DNA of 64,000 nt from Wolfiporia cocos (lineage: Eukaryota; Basidiomycota; Agaricomycetes; Polyporales; Phaeolaceae), in contig JACCLO010000013.1 in assembly GCA_029448655.1 (NCBI GenBank), forward strand, positions 1,178,001 through 1,242,000, written 5' to 3'. The position numbers and the translations under genes were made by a program. The stretch's first letter is position 1. Each line of letters begins with the position of its first letter. Under the pieces are notes generated by a model that ran no database searches, was not told the origin of the DNA, and worked only from the letters and a program-made list of their open reading frames with translations. Shown one piece after another: positions 47,944 to 60,544 of this stretch.

Positions 47944-49109
47944 CTCCTAGATTTATAGCGCCGCTACGCAGTCATGTGATAGCCACAGCAAGTTACTAAA
48001 CGATTGGAAAGTTCAGTTGGGGTTGAGAGATCAATCATCATGTCTCGGTTGTATGCTTCGGAAGTTGAGAACGTACGATATTTTGGAAGACCACGCAAAC
48101 CAAGTGGTTCTGGCCCCGCCGGGTATAGATAATCAATCCCGACATGACAAGAAAACTCACGCAAGTGTCCAGGGATGTATGCTGATAGCAGCGGCGGGCA
48201 CCGTGATTGGGCGGACGCAGAGTCACGGCCACACAGTCAGCTATTTGGAATACGCGCGCCGGCGTCAGGAACGCTTCCTACCTGGGCAATAACTTACTAT
48301 CATCGTTCTGCGCGATGTCTGTGCCATATTGCGATTGGGACACTGCGCGGAAGATCAGAGACACGCGGCTCGGTATGGTAGCCGGTTTCAGACTCCCACG
48401 ACGGTACAACGTGCCGCAGCTGAAAGCAGGTCGCACATTCATGTTTACCGGCACCTGCTGTGGTATGTAGCGTTGATTGTTTCAGCGCATAATATGATAT
48501 GACGAAGGTGTGCACGTGATACGCACTCACTGCCTTGTCGTCGCCGATCAGTCCTCTATAGTAGCAGTGGTCACGGTATCAGCAGCCACTGTGCAGAATA
48601 GAATGAGCCTCGTGTCGCAATTCGGGTTCTGCGGCCGACGCGAGGGCGCGCGGCCCTTGCGCGCATAGCGACGAGGCAAGCTAACGGGTAGTAGTTTTAT
48701 CCGCAGCTGCATTTAAGCTGGGTGTGAGCGTTATGGCTCCCCGGCACTTTGTGCCCTACGACACTGTTCGACTATCCTACACTAGAAATTCACCCTCGTG
48801 GTCAGAGAATTTCTACACCTCGCGCGCACATCCAACAGCTGGGGTTCGCGGTGACTAGATGAGCGAACTTCACGCAAGACCAGCTTCCATCGAAGAACCG
48901 TCTCGTAATATTCGTTAATGGATTTAATGGTAGGCGGACAATAGTGGACATTTATGTACAAGGTAATGCGTTAGGTAAGATGAGGCGGTCTGTAAGCTAT
49001 GGATACAGAGTCGTCTAGTGGCGTAGAGATGTCGTCGCAAGTGCATGCATGATTGTCTAGAGAGCTGGTGGAACCAATGCAATACGGCAGTGGATGTTCA
49101 TTATATATG
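47944..49109. other. Intergenic, nothing recognised
   Basis: PRX promoter and downstream flank of the MFS gene. No coding or RNA gene is supported. Confidence 0.4.
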
Positions 49110-51166
49110 TTAGACCTCCTCTTTCGAAATGGACGCGATGGCAGCTTCCTCGGCTTTGATTTTCTCTGCAATTAGAAGATCCTAGGCCTACATCAGGAGC
49201 CGGTAGCGGGCGATCTAATAATAGATACTTACCGGCGACGGGGAGAATTTACTTTTGGAGCGAATGTATGCGCCATATCGGTAGAACAAGAACGGACTCG
49301 GGGCAAGCAAGAGCCCGAGGAGCCCGATCAACGTGCACGCCCAGTTGATGCCCAACTGTCGCCACCTGTCAATAATATGCAATGCGAGATGATGGTGGCG
49401 CGCTTACATCCTCGAACATCTGCGTTGTGAACAACGGAAACGCTGCCCCGACAGCCGATCGTACCATCGTGCTTGCCGCGAAAGCGGAGGCGGTGTACAT
49501 GAGGTAAGTGTCAACAAGGTATGTCTGACGACGCATCATGCCCGACGGACGACAGATCATCAGCACAAAGCTGACGGGGGCATGGGAAACATATGTAGTA
49601 CATACCAAAAACGAAATGAAGACCATGCTGACGCTTGCGCCAATGGGAATTGTACCGAGCGCTGGAACGATCCAGGGCACACTCGGGTAGTTGCCTGTCC
49701 ATCCCAGCCAGAAAAACCCGATGACAAGGGTGATTCCGCCCAGCATCGCGCCAAAGAGACGTTGCTCCGGCGGTGGGAAGCCACGCCACTTCTTCATGAG
49801 CCCCGGGTAGTGCCGCGTAAGTGGCAGGAATGTGGCGGCGCCAATGGTCGTCCCAATCCCAGCACCGATGAAGACGAGGCCGGACTCGCCGATCGTAAAG
49901 CCACGGGTGCCGACGAAGATGACTGGGAGGGCCTCGAATACTAGGGATAAAATGAGTGCGTGCAGAGTGGAATATATCACCGTCAAATATCGACGTACAA
50001 GCATACAATACGCCATACACAAGGGACAAGTATATTGTAACCAGGAGCAGAATGGGTTCGATAGCAAGCATGTGGATCGGTCTGTACAGCGTACGATGCA
50101 AGACACCCTTGATCGATCAGTCCGCCCTCTCGTCCTCAGCATATAGATTTGCATTGCCAATTGGGTCCGCCTTCCGGAGGCGCTGGGCCTGTAAATTGCG
50201 GTAAGAATCGGACAACATTCTGCAGTGAAAGACTGCTTACTTTCTTCTGCAAAAGCACTGGCGCATATGTCTCTGGAACGGATATGGCAGCGACGACTGT
50301 GCAGCTACCGGCAAAGATATCATGACCCAGAAGACCCACCGCCATCCAAGATAGCTCGTGGTCAAGCTGCGTCGCAGATGAGCAAAGCAAAAGACTAAAA
50401 TAGCGAGGCTAGCACTCACAATCCTCCGATAATGGGTCCCAAAACAGGGCCAACGAAAACGCCCGCAACAAATAACGAGGTAGCTATACCACGCGTGACC
50501 GGGTCCCAGATGTCGAAAATAAGCCCGCCACAATTCGTGAGCGGCGAGACAGCGAAGAAGCTACTCAAGAAACGGGTAGCGAGGAGCGTATTTATGTCCT
50601 TGGCTAATGCCTGGCCCAGATGGAAGATGGTACACGCCAGGGTGACCAGGAATAATGGCCGACGTCCGAATACTTCGGAAGCAGGGCCCCAGAAAGATGG
50701 GCCGATGACGTAACCGCAGAGAAAGACAGAGGTAACGAGATAGCCGTATTCAGTTCGCTCGTGGAAGTGTTCTGCGATGGTCGGCCCGGCTGAAGACGGT
50801 GCTGAAGACGCAAACGTTCTGAAACGATGCGTGAGACTCAGACCGCGTAACGAAACCAATGATATCTTACACGTTGATAGTCATTACTAGACTCAATGCA
50901 GTGATCATCCACCTCCGCCGTCTAGACCAGTTTTGCGGGTCATCAGGGCCGTCCCAGTCTACCAAGTTCGGATTGTGCTTCTCATTGTGGATGGATACAG
51001 CTTCATAGGCGCTTTTAGGTAGGGGATCTTGAGGGTCGTCTCCGCCATACTGCTCTGCTCGCCGTTCGTCCCGCCTGGCCTCCTCATCTACCCAAGTCGG
51101 ATACGAAGCACTCGATTGGACACAGACCGTGCTTGTCGAGGAATGCGCTGTCAAGTCTCCTGGCAT
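49110..51166 (-). CDS. MFS drug/polyamine:H+ antiporter family (DHA1-like)
   Basis: A twelve-helix plasma-membrane transporter. The hydrophilic N-terminus (MPGDLTAHSSTSTV to DDPQNWSRRRRW, a DPxNW motif common in fungal DHA1 proteins) precedes TM1. MFS motif A is GPASEVFGRRPLF, and LLATRFLSSFFAVSPLTNCG and FVAGVFVGPVLGPIIGG (antiporter motif C-like) follow. Central loop exons near 50100-50300, then LLLVTIYLSLVYGVLY, FTIGESGLVFIGAGIGTTIG, WIVPALGTIPIGASVSMVFI and DTYLMYTASAFAASTMVRSA. It ends ISKEEV with TAA 49112-49110. Introns of 45-70 bp are inferred, some long frames read through them. Substrate unknown. Confidence 0.85.
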
Positions 51167-52415
51167 TTTGAGATAGAAATGAGGACGCGGGCACGAACGA
51201 GCACAGAAAACGGAGCCGCCGCACCGGGACTATGTCAGACTGCTTTGCAATGTCCGACGGGATCGAAAAGCAAGGAGCGCATCAAATGCTTTTTGCGACC
51301 CATAACATATAGCCGAAGTTTGTTGTGCCGGATCTTGGCCCAGACGATACCACCAGCCCTCATCGAGCCAGGATTTGAGCAGTGTACCGCAAACGCCTCG
51401 TATGGCTGCAGCTGGCGCGCGCCCTGTAGTAAAGCCATCATACCTGGCACACTTGCCGTGAGGTTCGTGAGCATATGGCGCAAGCTATGGACGGGATAGA
51501 GCACGAACATTCGGCGTTCCGGTAAATGATAGAACCGGCTCCTCCGACGATTACTCAAAGAAAGATCGTGATTCCGAGACTGCCAGACGTGCCTGAACGA
51601 TTGACGCGCATTTGGATGGGTCGTTGCAAAAGTTCTGCCTTTGTTTTTTATGGGGAACATTAGTAAGAAACATAGCACATTCCGCAAAGAAAATTAAATT
51701 GTAATTCAGGGGTTTGACTGCGAGAGTTGACTGAATTGGCCCAGACACCAGCGGAAGAACCTCCATAATCGACACTCTGAGGATTCATTTTGCCACCTCT
51801 AGAGGTAGTGGTATGAGAAAATGCTACAAAGGAGACGGCACGTATTCACAAAGGCTTCCGAGCAAGGCGTATCGCTAGGATGACTTGCAGTTAAAACGTG
51901 AAAGACCGCTCAATGTGGCAATGTGGCACATCCACGTGACCGCCGCTGCAAGCTGTGATGACTAAAGCGGAGCTAGTCAGAGCGGTGTGGCGTTCGCCAT
52001 GCGTGCGGTCGTCCATTGTCGGCTTTTGCGTATGTCCGAATCATTGCAAGTGCTACATTAGCAATGTAACTCCGGGAGTCTGCAGTTGAAGTGTCCACAT
52101 GCGACTCTTTGGCATGAGCGACTGCCCGACACCTCCCGACCACCACAGCTAATAACTTCATCGGGACTTCATTTTGGCCGGTGCGATGCCTGCAGGCCGA
52201 CTGCAAGCATGGCTTCATACCGAAAACAGGGTGCAATTACTATATTTCACGCACTGTGATCCCAGTGGCCAATGCTACACTGCTCTGACAAGATACAACT
52301 ACCGAGGGAAAGCCCTGTACGCTTTACAAGTGAGTGGCATATAACAGCGCATCGTTCCAATATATGCGCTGAGTCTACGTTCGAACAAAATAAGGTAATC
52401 GTCCTCTCCGCCCGA
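51167..52415. other. Intergenic, nothing recognised
   Basis: MFS promoter region and ferric-reductase 3' flank. Minus-strand open frames here (for example 51687-51235) show no domain or coding bias. Confidence 0.4.
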
Positions 52416-54796
52416 TCAAGCGTAACCGAAAGACTCGACGTGCAACTTGACGTTCGGCCCGCCCTTGAGAATGTTCTTTGGACTGGATACAGGGAACCTT
52501 AGAGCTGAGCGACACGCCCGCGCGATCGCCTGGGAGCCGCACACTGCACATCAACCATGTTAGCGACGCCACCACGACGAGACGCTGCGATCAACGACAC
52601 ACCTGTTACAGACATGGTGAGTGAGTTCTGCGCCACTTCGTCGCGAAGAAGGGCGTGCAGATCGGGTCTGCCCGAGTTGAGCTGAACGGCAGAGTAATCA
52701 AGAAGAGAGATGACGGCGGTGCTCTTCTCTCCGGAGTTGCTTCCGGGTCCGTTGTGCACGGAGTCATCGTCATATGCTTGTTGATTGATGACGGGCAGCG
52801 GCTCGCCCGAGGTGATATAGATCCATATGTTAACCGAGAGATACCCAGGCGCGAGCTCCAGCGCTTGCGTAAGAGCCCGGGACACCCAGTCGACATGACC
52901 TTTCACCGCAGATCAACAATCTGTCGATCATGCCACGGCTGCCGAACACGTACTTGCGTCTCTGATTGCCCAAATCCAGACAACCTTGCGGCAAATGCTC
53001 TTGCCGGCACGAACATTGCTATGCACAAAGATAAGCGCCGACCACCGCCAAAATGGAAGGAGTCTTACTTAACTATGTTCAAGAACGTCGACAACGTGTA
53101 AGAAACGCCGGACCCGCCTATGTCAGGCCCTCATCAGTATGCGGAGCAATCGGACGCGAGAACAGTGGCTGACGCACCCGCGACCAACACAACGGTGTCA
53201 TCGTTGTCAAGGTTCGGCGTGAAACCATACGGCCCGTCGATGAGCACCTTGACCCTCTCACCCTTGCGGGCGGTGTCCGCGAGACGCTTGGTGAAGCCTT
53301 CCCTGACGTTGATCAGGAACACGAGCTCCCTCCAGTACGGAGCGCTATCGCCGAGCTTCTTCTCTTCGCTTGTGTCCGGGCCGCCTTCTTGGCTTTCGAT
53401 GCTCGCGATGGTGAAAGGGTGAGCTTCTGTCGGCAACGTGGACACGGTGGGCATGATGATGTAAGCGGTTTGACCAGCGCTCCAGTGGAAGTGTGGCGGG
53501 CGGGATAGACGCAAGCGGACGAAGTGGGGAGAGAGCAGCTCCACTGTCGCATCGAGTTGCGCTTTCTTCTCCGTCCACGAGAAATACAGGTGATTGAATA
53601 CCACTACGCGGACAACACGGATGAACCGGTCGAGCGCCCATACGAGGAAACTCGGCCAGATGTAGTAACCCATTTTCTCTTCTCTTGTGTGGAAGTATGC
53701 GCCAAGAAGGAGGATCCTACAGATATTGAGGCAAATATCGTGCGATTTTAGAAGATAGACGTACAATACCATGAGAAAATGCATGACGAAGAAGATCTCG
53801 TACGCATTCGATCTGATGGGCCGCAGAGATACAATGCACAAGATGGTGAAGGCGACCATAGCGAGCAAGCCAACCGGAATGAAGAAAAACGGATAGTTCG
53901 ACCAAACAGAACTATAGGCTGCGGTCAATGCAATGGGCGATTGGACTGGAAACCTGTGCTCACACTGCCAGCTGATCATGAAGGGATATTAGCACCATTC
54001 CGGTATCAGCGGCGAAGACCACGAACCTTGTTCCCGCTGTGTACCCATAATAACGCGAAGACCACTCTAGCAGTCATGCGATGAACGTAGTTCAGCTAGG
54101 TAAGTCAGGCATACATCAGTCAACAAATATGTCTACTACGTAGGGATAGCCGAGCTCGCCTTGTCGTAGCTGATACCGGTAATATCTGAATGAAAAGTAA
54201 TCAGTTCGAAAACTTGAGGACATAACATTCGTGCTCACATGCTATAACATTATTCTTGGTCCCGAGAGCTGTAACGAGAGGAAACTGGCTAGCAGCGATG
54301 GTTCCTGCCCTATTGCCCCAGTAGCTGAGGTCGTACTTGACCCCCTCCGCATCGGTGGCTATGAGAAGACGTCAACGTATGCATAAGGGCAGTAAAGAAG
54401 TGACGAACTATTGATAAACTCCCAGACAAAGAGAGCAATGATGTACCCGAAGGTTACAACAACCTCGGCGAGGTTGAGGGTATAGGAGCTGCCGACTTGT
54501 ATTGTCCAACGGAATGCAAGTACTCTGTAGGTATTGACTATCGCCTCCGGGATACGACGTAAAGAAAAGCGGCCATTGGCTTGAGTAATACCCGCTTCTG
54601 CATCCCCAGCAGAGCTCTTCTTAAGCCGAAATAACGTGGACACCAGCCACGAGCCCAGCTGAAAAACTGTGATCGTGCCAACAAAGCAAGCGATCAGCCA
54701 CCAGACTTCGTTAGGATAGCCCTTGGCTCTCGCTACGCGAAGAGCCTTGTCGGGGGAGACAACCTTGGCGGCGCGGGCGAAGAGTGTGGCGTCCAT
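52416..54796 (-). CDS. Ferric reductase-like transmembrane protein, second type
   Basis: Metalloreductase distinct from the one at 27763. Exon 1 MDATLFARAAKVVSPDKALR; then DAEGVKYDLSYWGNRAGTIA, ITGISYDK|LNYVHRMTARVVFALLWVHS (haem histidines; the intron here appears to be GC-AG), WSNYPFFFIPVGLLAMVAFT, SNAYEIFFVMHFLMVL, then GYYIWPSFLVWALDRFIR. FAD site EAHPFTIASI, NADPH site LIDGPYG. Splicing through three short introns restores VAGGSGVSYTLSTFLNIVNN, VRAGKSICRKVVWIWAIRDA and SHVDWVSRALTQALELAPG. The last exon gives MSVTVCGSQAIARACRSALR to HVESFGYA, stop TGA 52418-52416. With these joins it is full length. In-frame 48-nt introns make naive frames read through. Confidence 0.85.
54096..54159 (-). 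other. Candidate GC-AG intron
   Basis: Within the second ferric reductase, joining ACAAG to CTGAAC in phase 0 restores SYDKLNYVHR. The 64-nt intron starts GCGAGC and ends CTAG, so the donor is GC rather than GT; no GT donor nearby keeps the frame. Confidence 0.6.
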
Positions 54797-57420
54797 GTCG
54801 AGCTAGAAACAAATGTGGGAAGAAGGCCGATGTCCACAGCTGGGGATCCTGGAACGAGAAAAGGCGGCAGCAGATCCTGGGGTACACGGAATGCTCACAG
54901 TATGGTTTATATGTTGGCAACGACATGTAAGATTCCCATGTGGAAGGCTTCCGGGGGCCTTGCAAAGAAAACGGTGTTCCCGACAGGGGAAGGCGCCAAG
55001 TCGATCAACGGCGGCAAGAGAATGGAGGCACCGGGGCCACAATTCAGCGCACGACGCACGACACTTTGGATCATCGCCGCAGAAGCATGGGGATTTGGTG
55101 TGAGCCTCGGCCGCGCGATGCCTGGACAAGGGAAGCCAATTGGAGAGAAGCGATCAGATCTCATAACCTATCTCACAGTCCGGATCTCGTAGCATCCCTG
55201 AGAAGCTCCATCGTTCCGCTTAGGTCAGCGGTCATCTCGCCGCCGCCAATCGGCGACATGGACTACTACTCACAGCATGGGAGATGTCTCACTGGTGAGA
55301 GAGACGTGGGACATCTGTCGGCGTTGCTAACCGGATTCTGATATCTCAGCTGAGTTGCAAACGATAGCGGTACTACCGTGAGTGCAGGACGAGAGGGACG
55401 AGATCGTGTATACCGGCCCTCCCCGGGACAATGATGTCCGTATATTTCTAGCGCGGTCTGGAGGAATTCTGGTTGATCGCATTTGGCGATGCCGCTCACA
55501 GCGAGCAGGTGGTGCATGTTGTCCTTGGCTGTGCTTAACGGACGGTTAGAGCGACCCGCTCCGCGATTATCTGGCAAAACGTCATCTTATCAGATTTTCG
55601 AACTTGGCATCGCATCTTATCAGATAAAACCGCCCAATCTCACCCCCGAAATCGCAAATCATTTCTCGGCGCATGGACCTCTCGACACCGTGCTGCGCGT
55701 GAATGGACTGGTGGAATGATTAACGAACACCACACACCCTTCCATTTTACCCGACATGCGAGCAATGGGCGTGACATCCCGGATACCATAGGCGCTCGTT
55801 CTCGCTGATCGGTACCGTACTGTTACGGACTGACAGGGTGATGTTAGCGGCAGACGCGCTAATCGCGTTGAATCTAGACCGTACCTTACTCGAGAGGAGG
55901 CTCCTCCGCTTAATCGGCCGAGCCTCGTATTCACAGGCCTGTCACATAGCCAATGCTGTCGAGCGCATGTCTCTAGTCTCTAGGGAGAGCCTGGATGTTA
56001 GTGACTTTGGTCTTGATGAGCTGCGAGCGGCAACATACGACATTGGTATATCCAAGTTCGAACAGTATTAATAAGAGATCAAATAAGCTGAAAGGCACCA
56101 TGAAACCGCAAGTCGCCGGGCACTTTCCTACAGGTCTAAGCCTGTATGACGGCAGACAAGTATTCCGGCTCGATGATAACTAGGGCCTATCATCAGTCGT
56201 AAATAAGTTACTTGTGATATCCATTATATTCTATGGGAGAGAAGACGTACATACGAATTATGTGGTTGAGAATGTGTGGCATCGCTGACGGTCGGAGATC
56301 ACACACCTACGACCGACACACAGGACAAGCGAGAGCCTTCTATCAAGTTCCTGGATTGCGAAAGTAGTTAAATTAATGCTCTCGACTGTCGCGCATAGGG
56401 AGACAGTCGAGTCCTTCTTGCCTGCCTGCCTATAGGACGTATCGCATTAATCGATCAATTTCCGCAGGAGGCATTCCCACAACTCTACATCAAGCAGTAT
56501 TTGCGTGAGAACTTGCGGTTGATCGTCTTCGTGTAGTCTTCCCATATCATTGAAACGGATGTGTTCTTCGGCGAATGCGGGCATGGCGAATGCTAAGATA
56601 ATGGATGTAGCTCCGTGATCGACGGACGGACTGAACAACCTATGGACAATAGCCATTGCGGCTGGGTCGCGTTACTGGATTCACGTCAGATAAAACTCGA
56701 GAGCCTGTTACACACCCTTAGAAGAACCGCTGATACCCAACGAGGGATATCTATAAACATAGCTCATCGTTTTGTCAGGTGTGGCGATGAGGACCACTGA
56801 CAGATATTCACATGCCAGATCCTCATTCGCGCTTGAACTAGACAGGACTTCGCGGGTACATGTGACTGATTCCGCAATGAGCACAAGAATGCGCCGAAGT
56901 CGAGAAGCGTCCCAGGTTCCCATGCACTCACCAATCACAAGGCGTCATACTATCCGTTCCGGTTATTGAAGTCTTTCATCGCGCACACACGCAATAGCAG
57001 CGCGGTACCGACAGCCTCTGGCCCTAAGTTTATGCTGTAAGACATGAGTCGTATTCTTGGTAGCTCGCATTTCCTCAACCAAACTCGCGTCCATTCTTCA
57101 GCCCCACAACTCTATCTGACGCGCCATAGGATCAGACAAAGTCGTGAAAGGTCGTCCGGGTAGCCCCCGCAGCTATGGTGCCGGCGCCCTAGAGACCACC
57201 ACGTTTGTACAAGTACTGCTCGCTCAGATCGGCGCCTAGAGATAATCAGTCTAGCCAAAATACTCTAATTGAAGGGAGGAAGAAAATGGCTAGGCGGATT
57301 TGTTTGAAAATCGATATTGAGAAATCTCTATGTCCTAATTTGGCCAGTGGTGGGAAAGATGACATATTCGTCTGACTACTCCAGATATGGTATCATGGCG
57401 CAGAAAGTTCCAGCGCTTAC
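54797..57420. other. Gene-poor region
   Basis: Beyond the ferric-reductase promoter nothing convincing is seen. Open frames on both strands up to 55940 are short, overlapping and without domains. Confidence 0.4.
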
Positions 57421-57606
57421 CTTGCTTTGGGGTTAACGTGAAGTTGACCCAAGGATTTGGCCACTGTACAAAAGTAACGGTGACCAGGGTGCCGGCACCA
57501 TAGGAGATTCGACCCGCGCACGAGCCCGCCGCATCGAAGCACGCGGGATTTATCAAGATCAGCGGAAGCGCGGCGGGTACACTTGCAATGATATGGTCTA
57601 GTCTTT
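57421..57606 (-). other. Orphan exon-like open frame
   Basis: A ~60-codon coding-like frame reads DHIIASVPAALPLILINPAC, FDAAGSCAGRISYGAGTLVT and VTFVQWPNPWVNFTLTPKQ, followed directly by a good donor (GTAAGC). A possible acceptor (ACTAG) precedes it. Neighbouring exons are not found, so it is probably a remnant of an unrecognised gene. Confidence 0.35.
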
Positions 57607-59257
57607 AAGTGGGTTCGGGGGAGCGCATGCAAAGCAGACACGGGCTGCCTGAATATGATTTTACGTGTTCGTATTCGGTTATTCCTTGCCAGTAGTGGTG
57701 GCTGACCATGCGTATGCGTGAGAGCTGGGAAGGCGTATAGCGCGCCCGAGGCGATCGGTATTGACCTGCATATTGATGCGACTCGCAGAGTATCGGATTC
57801 ACGGTCCAGTAGTAACCCTTTCCATTACATTCCCTTGCATTTATCGACTAGATGGTGTCACTGGTGAGCAAGGCATCGTATGGGGCGGCGATGGCCACGC
57901 ACAAAATGCCGTGTCCCCCTTCCCACCAATACAGTCTATGTGTTCAGGAAGGGCATAGTGAGCCGATTTGACTCATACGGGGACTGTATCTGTGCTGACC
58001 GGAGATCTTTCAAAACACGGGGCGTGGGGGAGTTCACAGTCGATCGCAACCTCCAGGAGCTTTAGGCTGGGTTCATCAACTGTATGATGCGACTGCGCAG
58101 TGTGATCTAGAGATCCCGGGCCTATGTTTGGAGCGAAGGTTCAGCGGACACCAGTGCGGATTATAGCAACGCACGGCAGAATATACGAGTATTTGGTTTG
58201 CCCAGTATCAAGTAATGGTGACGTTCCCGGGATACAAACGGATTAGATGATTCCTGTTGATTACCTGTGACGTACATGGATGGGGAGATACTGCACGTAG
58301 TCTGTGTTGTTTCAAAACGGCGACCGTTAGACTGGCTCACATACAGTACAGTGCAAGCGCATACAACTTGACTCGCGAAAACAAATAATGCTAGAATTCA
58401 ATAAGTGCGCAAGGTGTGTATCTACAGTATCAAAGGTTTCACGCACATACTCTGTTCACTAGTGTGAGAGCATCGCGCTCAGTACACGGGCAAAGGCTGG
58501 TCGATACCAAACGAACATCCGCGGGCTCTCACACTTGACAATTCAGAGGTTGCTGCAACTGATGTTCTGGAAAACATGAGGATCTCCCCCCGGAAAACGT
58601 TCTGCACCGGCCCTGAAGTCGCCTACGGCTATCGGTCAGCACTCCTACACACCACTGCAAGACGCTGTACTTACAAAGTACGCATCCGGGTGGTCAAAGT
58701 CATGCCTTGCTGAGCAATAAGCAGGAGCAACCCCGGAGCGCTCTTCAATGCAAATTGATCGTCAGGGCAGCCAGGATTGAAGGATCATAATGGAGAATGG
58801 TGCAATCAAGTAGCAATCATGCCGGATAGGCGACCGCAGTGGGAACATGGACGGGAGGTCAAGGCATATTTCGCACGCCGACGGCGTTGCGTTGCCCTAG
58901 AGTGGCTGCAGGTTAGGACCACTCTCCTAACAATCTGTTTGCTACAAAGTCTCAATGTTCGAAGATACGAGCTGCAATATAGGTGGATGTAGAGTATTGA
59001 AGGCGCTCAAGTAATATCGGGCATGGTGACAGCCAATCGCAAATATGGCGGCAAAGCGATGACCCTGGGGACAATGGCATAGTTCCTTTGCATCAGCATC
59101 AAGACTGCTCTGTTCAAATATAGCGCGATCAGCATCTACTGTTGCGAAAACACACACCGCTGGGCTAGATTGTACTTACAAGGCAGGAGAAGGAGAACGA
59201 CGCGTGCGACGCGTCAAAACACGGTCACATGTCTCGTTTCTCGGCATGACAAACTGC
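57607..59257. other. Intergenic, nothing recognised
   Basis: No gene, repeat or RNA feature is visible between the orphan exon and MED8. Confidence 0.4.
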
Positions 59258-60109
59258 CTAACCCTCCCTAGGGGAGGTAGGCTCATCCCCGCCGATCGAG
59301 CCATCCGGTGTCTGGTCGCCCCCGTTCCCAAGGACCTCCTCAAGCTCTTCTTCTTCGTCGCTATCGTTGCTTTGTGCTCCGCTCGGGGATTCTTCGCCTT
59401 CACCCGCGTCGCTGGTCGCTCCCGTGGCAGCCGCACCGCGCGTCATTTGGTCCTGTGGGCTCAGGTCCCATTCAAGTTCTTCCGGTTCTTCTTGGTCGAC
59501 TGCTACACGCGCTTTCCAGTCGTACTTCTCCCGCAACATCGAAACGGCGCGTACAGCCCGCTCCACCCGCGAATCGTGCTCTACACGAATTTGCTCGCAT
59601 TCACGGAGGACGTCCTCGTACTCCGTTCTCCTGCCTTGCGGCTGATATGTTCGGTTCGATTGCGTTAGCACGCCAATCGAGCCCTTGGTTGACATATGTT
59701 CCGAGAGGTGGCGAACAATGTCACTCTCCAGTTTGAGAACGTCAGTTGTTTGTTGATTACGCAGCAGAGGAATGAGTTCGTTGTCTAGCTGGGAGTCGGT
59801 CATGCCTACGCGCGGATGCAGGGACAGACGCTCAAATGTATTGCCAGTGGGTTGACTGGATCCAGACAGATTAGACGGAGTAGGGCCGACAAGCGAGGTC
59901 ATGAGGTTATGTGATTGAGACAACAGGAGATTGTACTTGGAGAGGACGTCGGGCCACGCAGGCATCACATTTTGACCTCCGTATTCAATCATCTGCTGCA
60001 GTGCTTGAATTGAGTCAATAAGTAGGCTTGCTTTAAATCTGAGCGATTCCAGCTGTGCAATTGGCAGAGACGAAGGGTCGAAAACGGGTTGAGTGTTTGT
60101 TGAAGACAT
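59258..60109 (-). CDS. MED8: Mediator complex subunit 8
   Basis: Head-module subunit of Mediator, bridging activators and RNA polymerase II in the nucleus. A single-exon frame of 283 residues starts MSSTNTQPVFDPSSLPIAQL. The N-terminal helical part (LESLRFKASLLIDSIQALQQ, MPAWPDVLSKYNLLLSQSHN) matches the Med8 core; RVGMTDSQLDNELIPLLRNQ follows, then a coiled region (EYEDVLRECEQIRVEHDSRV, AVSMLREKYDWKAR). The C-terminal ~70 residues are very acidic (Glu/Asp/Ser) and probably disordered, longer than in yeast. It is divergent with the HMG-box gene, with 435 bp between starts. Confidence 0.85.
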   Translation of the reverse strand: MSSTNTQPVFDPSSLPIAQLESLRFKASLLIDSIQALQQMIEYGGQNVMPAWPDVLSKYNLLLSQSHNLMTSLVGPTPSNLSGSSQPTGNTFERLSLHPRVGMTDSQLDNELIPLLRNQQTTDVLKLESDIVRHLSEHMSTKGSIGVLTQSNRTYQPQGRRTEYEDVLRECEQIRVEHDSRVERAVRAVSMLREKYDWKARVAVDQEEPEELEWDLSPQDQMTRGAAATGATSDAGEGEESPSGAQSNDSDEEEELEEVLGNGGDQTPDGSIGGDEPTSPREG

Positions 60110-60544
60110 GTAAGGAGCGAGCGAGGGCTAGCTTGGTGTGCATAGCACAGACACCATTACTCTCGTCAGATCTTCGCAGGAAAAATGCGCGTATTATGAT
60201 CCCGTGTGCTCACCAGTGTACCACTCTCAGTATCCCAGGGTTGCACGCACGCGCTTTACTAAAGCACGAGAGTTGACAGCAGGTTCGGCTACAAGCACTT
60301 CCGTTGCGCAGACCGCGATGCAGTGGCTGTTATTGAGAGTCCGCCTCCAGTATCACAAGGTTCGGGCCACTCGTGTGCGTGGTGGCAACGACGAGGTCTG
60401 GATATCCACAAAAGGAAGTACGTAGAAGCTCTTAGACAACAAGTCCAAATATCCCTCCGTTGGGAATTACCGTATTTGTCGGTGACGCTTTGTTGAAGAG
60501 ACCGGTAACCAACTCAGATCTCAACTGTCCAACCGACTTGCAGT

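Noticed and set aside
54797..55192. Overlapping open frames on both strands upstream of the second ferric reductase
   Set aside because: Mutually overlapping, motif-free and located in a promoter region.
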